From: Sphingomonas sp. PP-CE-3A-406
GTDB taxonomy: Bacteria; Pseudomonadota; Alphaproteobacteria; Sphingomonadales; Sphingomonadaceae
DNA length: 64,000 nucleotides
Direction of reading: 5' to 3'
Assembly (NCBI RefSeq): GCF_003688625.1
Contig: NZ_RCWY01000002.1
Coordinates: 248,001 to 312,000, forward strand
Below, in pieces: positions 58,885 to 64,000 of this stretch. Below the pieces are notes generated by a model, which searched no databases, was not told where the DNA came from, and saw nothing but the letters and a program-made list of their open reading frames with translations. A program made the position numbers and the translations under genes. Each line of letters starts with the position of its first letter. The first letter of the stretch is position 1.

Positions 58885-61173
58885 GTGAACCAGATCGCCC
58901 AAACGTCCGCGCCGCAAGCAGAGCCTCCCTATCTGCGCGGCCTCAATCCGCCGCAGCGCGAGGCGGTGCTGACCACCGACGGCCCGGTGCTGATCATCGC
59001 CGGCGCCGGCACCGGCAAGACCGCGGCGCTCACCGCCCGGCTCGCGCACCTGATCTTCACGAAGAAGGCGTGGCCGTCCGAAATCCTCAGCGTCACCTTC
59101 ACTAACAAGGCCGCGCGCGAGATGCGCGAGCGCGTCGGTCGTCTGGTCGGCGATGCGGTCGAGGGCATGCCGTGGCTCGGCACGTTCCACGCGATCGCCG
59201 CCAAGATGCTGCGGCGTCATGCCGAACTGGTCGGGCTGCAATCGAACTTCACGATCCTCGATACCGACGACCAGTTGCGGTTGCTGAAGCAGTTGATCCT
59301 CGCCGCTGACATCGACGAGAAGCGCTTTCCGACGCGCAGCCTCGCCGGGCTGATCGACCAGTGGAAGAACAAGGGCCTCGTCCCTGCCGACATCGATGCG
59401 GGCGAGAGCGAGCGCTACGCCAATGGTCGCGGCGGCGAGTTGTACCAGCAATATCAGGCGCGCCTGATCGCGCTCAACGCGTGCGATTTCGGCGACCTGC
59501 TGCTCCACATGCTCGTCATCCTGAAGACGCATCGCGACGTGCTGGCGCAGTATCAGCAGCGCTTCAAATACATCATGGTCGACGAGTATCAGGACACCAA
59601 CTCGTCGCAATATCTCTGGCTGCGGCTGCTCGCGCAGGAGCGCAAAAACATCGCCTGCGTCGGTGACGACGACCAGTCGATCTATTCGTGGCGCGGCGCG
59701 CAGGTCGAGAACATCCTGAAGTTCGAGCGCGACTTTCCGGGCGCGAAGGTCATCCGCCTCGAGCAGAATTATCGCAGCACGCCGCACATTCTGGGCGCTG
59801 CATCGGGCGTGATCGCCAACAATGGCGGGCGGCTCGGCAAACAGCTCTGGACCGAGCGCGATGTCGGCGAGAAGGTGAAGGTCATCGGCGTCTGGGACGG
59901 CCCCGAGGAAGCGCGCCGCGTCGGCGAGGAGATCGACATCGTCCGCCGCTCGGGCAAGTCCTTGGACGAAGTGGCGATCCTGGTCCGCGCGCAGCACCAG
60001 ACGCGCGAGTTCGAGGACCGCTTCATCGCGATCGGCATGCCGTACAAGATCGTCGGCGGCTTCCGCTTCTACGAACGCGCCGAGATCCGCGACGCGCTCG
60101 CCTATCTCCGCGTCGTCAACCAGCCGGCGGACGACCTCGCCTTCGAACGCATCGTCAACGTCCCAAAGCGTGGCCTCGGCGACAAGGCGGTCGCACGCAT
60201 CCACCAGCTCGCGCGCGCCACCGGCACACCGCTGACCACCGCCGCCGCGCGCATCCTCGACACCGACGAACTGACCGGGGCGGCGAAGAAATCGCTCGGC
60301 CGGCTGGTCGGCGACATCGCCCGCTGGCGCGACATGGCGACCGGCCTGCCGCACGCCGAACTCGCGCGGCAATTGCTCGACGAGAGCGGCTACACCGCGA
60401 TGTACCAGGCCGAGAAGTCGGTCGAGGCGACCGGCCGCCTGGAGAACCTAAGCGAACTCGTTCGCGCGATGGAGGAATACGACTCGCTTGGCGCATTCCT
60501 CGAACACGTGTCGCTGGTGATGGACAACGAGGGCGGCGCGCAGGATCCGCAGGTCACGATCATGACCATCCACGCCGCCAAGGGCCTCGAATACGACACC
60601 GTGTTCCTGGTCGGCTGGGAGGAAGGCCTGTTCCCGTCGCAGCGTTCCTTGGACGAAGGCGGCGTGAAGAGCCTCGAAGAGGAACGCCGCCTCGCCTATG
60701 TCGCGATCACGCGCGCCCGCCGGCTCGCGGTGATCATCCACGCCGCCAACCGCCGCATCTACGGCCAGTGGAACTCGTCGATCCCCTCACGCTTCGTCGC
60801 CGAACTTCCGCCTGAGCATATCGACACGGAAACCACGATGTCCGGCGGCGCGAGCCTCTGGCAGGCTAACTGGTCTGACCGCGCCGACCCCTTCGCCGAC
60901 GTCGCCCGCGGCACCGGCCGAGGCCCCGGCTGGCAGCGCGCCTCGGGCACCGGCAGCACCTTCTCCACCAAACCCGCCCGCGTCGTCGAAAGCCGATCAA
61001 GCGCGATCAGCCTCGGCAACAAGGGCCGCGACGACCTCTCGCTCGGCATGCGCGTGTTCCACCAAAAGTTCGGCTACGGCGCGATCGCCGAAATCGAGGG
61101 CAACAAGCTGGAGATCGACTTCGAACAGTCCGGGCGCAAGCGGGTGATGGACAGCTTTGTTACGATAGGATGA
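58885..61173 (+). CDS. uvrD: ATP-dependent DNA helicase UvrD/PcrA
   Basis: The 762-residue superfamily 1 helicase has motif I AGAGTGKT (residues 39-46), the Q-motif region LNPPQREAV, motif II VDEYQDTN, motif III DDDQSIYSWRGA, motif IV EQNYRST, motif V TIHAAKGLEYD and motif VI VAITRARR, plus a C-terminal Tudor-like domain (FGYGAIAEIEGNKLEIDFEQ). UvrD acts in nucleotide excision and mismatch repair. The GTG at 58885 is chosen because no family similarity precedes LNPPQ; a TTG at 58849 is possible. The LexA box upstream suggests SOS induction. Confidence 0.95.
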   Translation: MNQIAQTSAPQAEPPYLRGLNPPQREAVLTTDGPVLIIAGAGTGKTAALTARLAHLIFTKKAWPSEILSVTFTNKAAREMRERVGRLVGDAVEGMPWLGTFHAIAAKMLRRHAELVGLQSNFTILDTDDQLRLLKQLILAADIDEKRFPTRSLAGLIDQWKNKGLVPADIDAGESERYANGRGGELYQQYQARLIALNACDFGDLLLHMLVILKTHRDVLAQYQQRFKYIMVDEYQDTNSSQYLWLRLLAQERKNIACVGDDDQSIYSWRGAQVENILKFERDFPGAKVIRLEQNYRSTPHILGAASGVIANNGGRLGKQLWTERDVGEKVKVIGVWDGPEEARRVGEEIDIVRRSGKSLDEVAILVRAQHQTREFEDRFIAIGMPYKIVGGFRFYERAEIRDALAYLRVVNQPADDLAFERIVNVPKRGLGDKAVARIHQLARATGTPLTTAAARILDTDELTGAAKKSLGRLVGDIARWRDMATGLPHAELARQLLDESGYTAMYQAEKSVEATGRLENLSELVRAMEEYDSLGAFLEHVSLVMDNEGGAQDPQVTIMTIHAAKGLEYDTVFLVGWEEGLFPSQRSLDEGGVKSLEEERRLAYVAITRARRLAVIIHAANRRIYGQWNSSIPSRFVAELPPEHIDTETTMSGGASLWQANWSDRADPFADVARGTGRGPGWQRASGTGSTFSTKPARVVESRSSAISLGNKGRDDLSLGMRVFHQKFGYGAIAEIEGNKLEIDFEQSGRKRVMDSFVTIG

Positions 61174-61297
61174 AGTAAAGCGTCGAGAGGCGCCCGATGC
61201 CGAACTGAACAGGAATTTTTTGCACGTTCCCGTAAATTTGCAACTTTCGGTCAAGTTTGAGATCATCCCTCCAAGACTTCGAGTCGAGGATGGGTAC

Positions 61298-61576
61298 ATG
61301 TCGGACAACAAGCGAACGATTCCTGAGATCCGTTCTCGACTTCGCGAGATTGCGGACGAGTCCGGAATCGAAGAACTTCACGATCTAGCCGACGAAACGT
61401 ATCGAAATTCGCCAGTCACGCGTGCCTCGGCGCGAAGCGCACACTTCACGCCAGAACTCGCGGAGGATATCAGGGCATTCGTTGCCAAGTATCCAAAGCT
61501 ACATCAACGTGACGTGGCACAGAAATTCAACGTAAATCCGGGACGAGTATCCGAGGCGTTGACCCACCAGATGTAA
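61298..61576 (+). CDS. Small HTH-containing hypothetical protein
   Basis: A 92-residue protein MSDNKRTIPEIRSRLREIAD with an acidic helical first half and a C-terminal helix-turn-helix-like segment (KLHQRDVAQKFNVNPGRVSE, then AL). Such a unit resembles the DNA-binding part of small regulators in mobile or accessory DNA. The GC content is clearly lower than in uvrD. An upstream extension to 61220 is less protein-like. No partner gene is clear, though a toxin-antitoxin pair follows on the other strand. Confidence 0.6.
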   Translation: MSDNKRTIPEIRSRLREIADESGIEELHDLADETYRNSPVTRASARSAHFTPELAEDIRAFVAKYPKLHQRDVAQKFNVNPGRVSEALTHQM

Positions 61577-61607
61577 AACAATCCTGATGTGATCGATGTT
61601 GAGCCGC

Positions 61608-61904
61608 TTAAGCCGCCACTCGCTCCACCTCGATCTCGCCCTCACGCGTCCGAGCTTGCGCCAGATCATACGCCGCCTGCATCCGCATCAACGTTTCAGC
61701 CTGCAGACCGAACGCCTTCTCGAACCGGATCGCCATTTCAGCCGACAACCCGGCCCGGCTGCCAAGCAAGTTGCTCATCGCCTGCCGCGTCACGCGCAAT
61801 TTGGCGGCCGCGTCGGTCACGCTCAACCCATGCGGCGCGACAACTTCAGCCCGCAACCAAGCGCCTGGGTGAACCGCAAAACTCGCATGAAGCTTGATCG
61901 CCAT
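61608..61904 (-). CDS. higA: HigA-like antitoxin (XRE family)
   Basis: A 98-residue protein MAIKLHASFAVHPGAWLRAE with an XRE helix-turn-helix LSVTDAAAKLRVTRQAMSNL, the form typical of HigA/VapI antitoxins. The antitoxin binds its own promoter and neutralises the toxin. The gene overlaps the toxin stop by one base (TGATG) and lies downstream of it, the order toxin-antitoxin typical of higBA. The family assignment is strong. Confidence 0.9.
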   Translation of the reverse strand: MAIKLHASFAVHPGAWLRAEVVAPHGLSVTDAAAKLRVTRQAMSNLLGSRAGLSAEMAIRFEKAFGLQAETLMRMQAAYDLAQARTREGEIEVERVAA

Positions 61905-62191
61905 CAGTGATAATCCTCCAGATCGAGATCCTCGACGCCACCCGCATCGTTGATCCAAAACGTCATCCGCCAGTTCTTCGTCACCGTCAGCGACCATAGG
62001 CCTGCCCGATCACCCGCCAAGCGATGCGCGCCGAAATTGGGTGGCACCGTCAGTTCGTCCCCGGCTTCGACAGCGGCGAGATACGCCAGCATATTTCGCA
62101 ATCGATCGACGAGATTGCCCGGCAATCCCCTCGACCGGCCGGTCTCGGCGAACGACCGCAACGCCTTATGCCGAATGCTTTCGATCACCAT
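61904..62191 (-). CDS. higB: HigB/RelE-type toxin
   Basis: A 95-residue protein MVIESIRHKALRSFAETGRS with the RelE/HigB fold: SFAETGRSRGLPGNLVDRLR, a core WSLTVTKNWRMTFWINDAG and an acidic tail DLDLEDYH. HigB toxins cleave mRNA on the ribosome. It is encoded directly before the antitoxin, with a one-base overlap. Key basic residues (Arg, Lys in TKNWRMTF) are in place, so the toxin is likely active. Confidence 0.9.
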   Translation of the reverse strand: MVIESIRHKALRSFAETGRSRGLPGNLVDRLRNMLAYLAAVEAGDELTVPPNFGAHRLAGDRAGLWSLTVTKNWRMTFWINDAGGVEDLDLEDYH

Positions 62192-62310
62192 GATGGAACG
62201 TACGCCATTCGAGACGGTGCGTCAACCGTCGCTTGTCGCTTTACGATCACGAACTGCAATCGGGGACTAGAATGATGCCAAACCTGTACCGCGGCCGACA
62301 AATTCGTTCA

Positions 62311-62335
62311 GGAACGATGTCACTCGATAGCCGTA
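62311..62335 (+). promoter_or_regulatory. Candidate EcfG-type general stress promoter
   Basis: GGAAC at 62311-62315, a 16-base spacer, then CGTA at 62332-62335, one mismatch from the EcfG consensus GGAAC-N16/17-CGTT. It lies 41 bases upstream of the gene at 62377. Confidence 0.4.
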
Positions 62336-62376
62336 TCACTGGCACATCCCGATTGTCGGGTTCGAGAGGACATCTC

Positions 62377-62670
62377 ATGAAGTTTACCCATCTCATCGCC
62401 GCCGGGCTGGCCCTTGCAACGCTCGGTCTCGGCGCCGCCGCACCGGCCGAGGCGCAGCGCGATCGCGGCCATAGCGAGCAGTATCGCGACAACGACCACC
62501 GTGGCGACCATCGCGGCGACCGCCGTGATTTCCGCCGCAACGACCACCGCGGCGATCGTCACGACGACCGTCGCTATCGTGGTCGCGACCATGATCGTCG
62601 CAACTGGAACAACAATCGCCGCTGCCGCACCGAATGGCGCAACCATCGTCGCGTGCAGATCTGCCGCTGA
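62377..62670 (+). CDS. Secreted Asp/His/Arg-rich small protein
   Basis: A 97-residue protein with a signal peptide (MKFTHLIAAGLALATLGLGA ... AEAQ) and a mature part made of Asp-His-Arg-rich repeats (NDHRGDHRGDRRDFRRNDHR) ending in a Cys pair (CRTEWRNHRRVQICR). The sequence is hydrophilic, strongly charged and probably disordered; the His clusters could bind metals. No family function is known. The ATG at 62377 starts the signal peptide. A possible EcfG promoter lies upstream. Confidence 0.65.
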   Translation: MKFTHLIAAGLALATLGLGAAAPAEAQRDRGHSEQYRDNDHRGDHRGDRRDFRRNDHRGDRHDDRRYRGRDHDRRNWNNNRRCRTEWRNHRRVQICR

Positions 62671-62772
62671 TGTAAGGCGATCCGGCGCGTGAAATCGCGC
62701 GCCGGGAAAGGTGGACGGTGGTATCGTGCTGCCGTCCGCCGTTGCGTTCGACCCTCGATAAGGATTTCAGTC

Positions 62773-63315
62773 ATGAAGCGTTTGTTCGGTACGGTTGCAG
62801 TGATTGCGGCGACGTGCCTTTCCGTTGCGACACCCGCGCTCGCGCAGAGCAGCGCCGACGACGCCCGTTTCGCCGCCGCCCAGTCACGCCTCGACAGCGA
62901 ATTGCAGATCTTCCGCCAGGAATTCGATCGCTACCAGTCGGTCCGCAATCGCGGCGGCTATGCGCCACAGGGCGGCTATCGCACCGCACCCGACCGTGGT
63001 TATCAGGAAGCCTATCCGGACGAGCGCGACGAAGGCAATTATGACCCCTCGCGCTACTATCGCGCGGGCCCGAACTATCAGGAACGCACGCTGTCGACCA
63101 ACGACCGCGTCTACGCCGGGCAGGACGGCAAATATTACTGCAAGCGCAGCGACGGCACCACCGGGCTGATCATCGGCGCAGCCGGTGGCGGTATCCTCGG
63201 CAACGTGATCGACGGCGGTCGTTCGCGGACCGTGGGTACGCTGCTGGGTGCAGCGGTCGGTGGCCTCGCCGGGCGTGCAGTCGACCAGAACAACAGCCAG
63301 GTCCGCTGCCGCTGA
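62773..63315 (+). CDS. Glycine-zipper 2TM domain periplasmic protein
   Basis: The 180-residue protein has a signal peptide (MKRLFGTVAVIAATCLSVAT), a helical then Tyr/Gly-rich middle (RGGYAPQGGYRTAPDRGYQE), a short conserved YCKRSDGTTGLIIGAAGGG and the glycine-zipper segment GGGILGNVIDGGRSRTVGTL with LLGAAVGGLAGRAVD. This matches the 17-kDa surface antigen / glycine zipper 2TM group of envelope proteins. It lies 102 bases after the Asp/His/Arg-rich protein gene on the same strand. Confidence 0.8.
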   Translation: MKRLFGTVAVIAATCLSVATPALAQSSADDARFAAAQSRLDSELQIFRQEFDRYQSVRNRGGYAPQGGYRTAPDRGYQEAYPDERDEGNYDPSRYYRAGPNYQERTLSTNDRVYAGQDGKYYCKRSDGTTGLIIGAAGGGILGNVIDGGRSRTVGTLLGAAVGGLAGRAVDQNNSQVRCR

Positions 63316-63329
63316 TCCGCACCCCCATC

Positions 63330-63433
63330 CCGTCATCCTGACGAACCTCCGTCATCCTGACGAACGTCAGGATCCAGAGCCACAAGCATAACGCTTCGTG
63401 GCTCTGGATCCTGGATCAGGTCCAGGATGACGG
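63330..63433. repeat. Palindromic repeat family D with tandem CGTCATCCTGACGAAC
   Basis: A 104-bp element with CCGTCATCCTGACGAAC twice at the left, a central GGATCCAGAGCCAC / GTGGCTCTGGATCC dyad with loop AAGCATAACGCTTC, and the inverse CCAGGATGACGG at the right end. It separates the glycine-zipper gene from the convergent peptidase gene and could act as a bidirectional terminator. Confidence 0.8.
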
Positions 63434-63447
63434 CAGGAGCCGCGCCC

Positions 63448-64000
63448 CTACTTAGCCGGCCCGACCAGCTTCTGCGTGAAATACGTCATCTGCAACGCCT
63501 GCAACCGGGCCCCCTGCTCGATATCCGCATCGCCCGAATGCCCGCCCGCCGTGTCCTCATAATACAGATATGGCAGTCCATATTCCTTCAACCGCGCCGC
63601 AAACTTGCGCGCATGCTGCGGCCCGACGCGGTCGTCCTTGGTCGTCGTCCAGATATACGGCTCCGGATACGCGACGCCCTTCCTGATGTTCTGATACGGC
63701 GAGATCGTCTCGAGGAACGCCTTCTCCGCAGGGACCGTCACCGAGCCATATTCGTCGACCCACGAGGCCCCTGCCGCAATCCCCTCATACCGGATCATGT
63801 CGAGCAACGGCACCTGGATCGTCACAGCCTTCCAGAGATCGGGATGCTGGTTGAACTCGACCCCCATCAGCAGACCACCGTTCGAGCCGCCATAGATGCC
63901 GAGCTTGGCCGGGCTCGTCAGCTTCCGCGCGAACAGGTCCTTCGCCACCGCCGCGAAGTCGTCATAGATCACCTGCCGCTTGGTCTTGCGCCCCGCGTCA
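63448..64000 (-). CDS. Prolyl oligopeptidase family serine peptidase (C-terminal part, runs off window)
   Basis: About 184 C-terminal residues of an S9-family peptidase are present. IYDDFAAVAKDLFARKLTSP precedes the serine elbow GIYGGSNGGLLMGV, then ASWVDEYGS, DDRVGPQHARKFA with the catalytic Asp and GGHSGDADIEQ with the catalytic His. The sequence continues upstream beyond the right edge. S9 enzymes cleave after Pro in short peptides and are often periplasmic in sphingomonads; the N-terminus is not visible. Confidence 0.92.
   Translation of the reverse strand, partial: DAGRKTKRQVIYDDFAAVAKDLFARKLTSPAKLGIYGGSNGGLLMGVEFNQHPDLWKAVTIQVPLLDMIRYEGIAAGASWVDEYGSVTVPAEKAFLETISPYQNIRKGVAYPEPYIWTTTKDDRVGPQHARKFAARLKEYGLPYLYYEDTAGGHSGDADIEQGARLQALQMTYFTQKLVGPAK

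Noticed and set aside
62460..62600. Tandem DNA repeat in the Asp/His/Arg-rich gene
   Set aside because: The HRGD-type repetition is at protein level with variable codons and lies inside a signal-peptide-bearing gene.

Overview
The window is a high-GC chromosomal segment of an alphaproteobacterium, most probably Sphingomonas or a close sphingomonad. Supporting signs are the gene order lapA-pyrF-trpF-trpB-trpA-accD-folC, orphan Flp pilins, a UrcA-family protein, a CvpA / Fe-S scaffold / CPA2 antiporter run, and LexA-type operators of the alphaproteobacterial form GTTC-N7-GTTC. Most of the sequence is core chromosome with short accessory islets. No phage, integrase, insertion sequence or CRISPR array is visible.

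Layout. 1-1169: end of a TolC-like efflux channel and a Pcm-like methyltransferase. 1646-4231: tRNA-Cys followed by a compositionally different islet with small unknown genes, degenerate GCGGAC repeats and a complete 2-keto-3-deoxygluconate permease (kdgT). 4331-11190: mutT, two Flp pilins, accA, then an xerD operon divergent from aroK-aroB-DUF2256. 11275-15384: a leftward run of DUF423, CPA2 antiporter, Fe-S scaffold and cvpA, then a YkgJ-type cysteine protein and a small unknown. 15772-18806: radA divergent from a GT4 glycosyltransferase. 19051-20366: a low-GC two-gene unit that looks like a membrane-active effector with its immunity protein. 20565-26938: PadR/DUF2218 divergent from rarA, an EthD-type protein, a secreted phosphoesterase, a COG4705 membrane protein and an RNase H-like protein. 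26988-30563: tRNA-Thr, then a LysR-MFS-cupin cluster. 30652-39808: a secreted esterase-like unknown and the pbpC / alpha-2-macroglobulin pair. 40098-44565: a polysaccharide-degradation cluster (esterase, GH9 glucanase, esterase). 44651-49449: amidotransferase, EEP phosphohydrolase, patatin and LapA. 49446-55837: pyrF/trp/accD/folC, interrupted by one opposite-strand gene. 55906-58674: small unknown, PHO-box-controlled Pi transporter, UrcA. 58885-64000: UvrD helicase, HTH protein, HigBA-like toxin-antitoxin pair, two small secreted proteins and the end of an S9 prolyl oligopeptidase.

Regulatory reading. Five operator or promoter candidates could be read by eye: LexA boxes before radA and uvrD (both DNA-repair genes), a near-consensus PHO box before the phosphate transporter, a PadR-type inverted repeat before padR, and a site sharing its first ten bases with the Xanthomonas xyl-box before the esterase/GH9 cluster. 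Weaker candidates (CtrA, EcfG, iron-type palindrome, LysR inverted repeat) are listed with lower confidence.

The window also holds at least four families of palindromic intergenic repeats (57-116 bp). Two of them sit directly against trpA and folC and appear to supply those genes' ribosome binding sites. The least explained coding units are the pair at 19051-20366 and the tRNA-Cys islet. Function calls rest on reading motifs and recalled family features; no database search was run.
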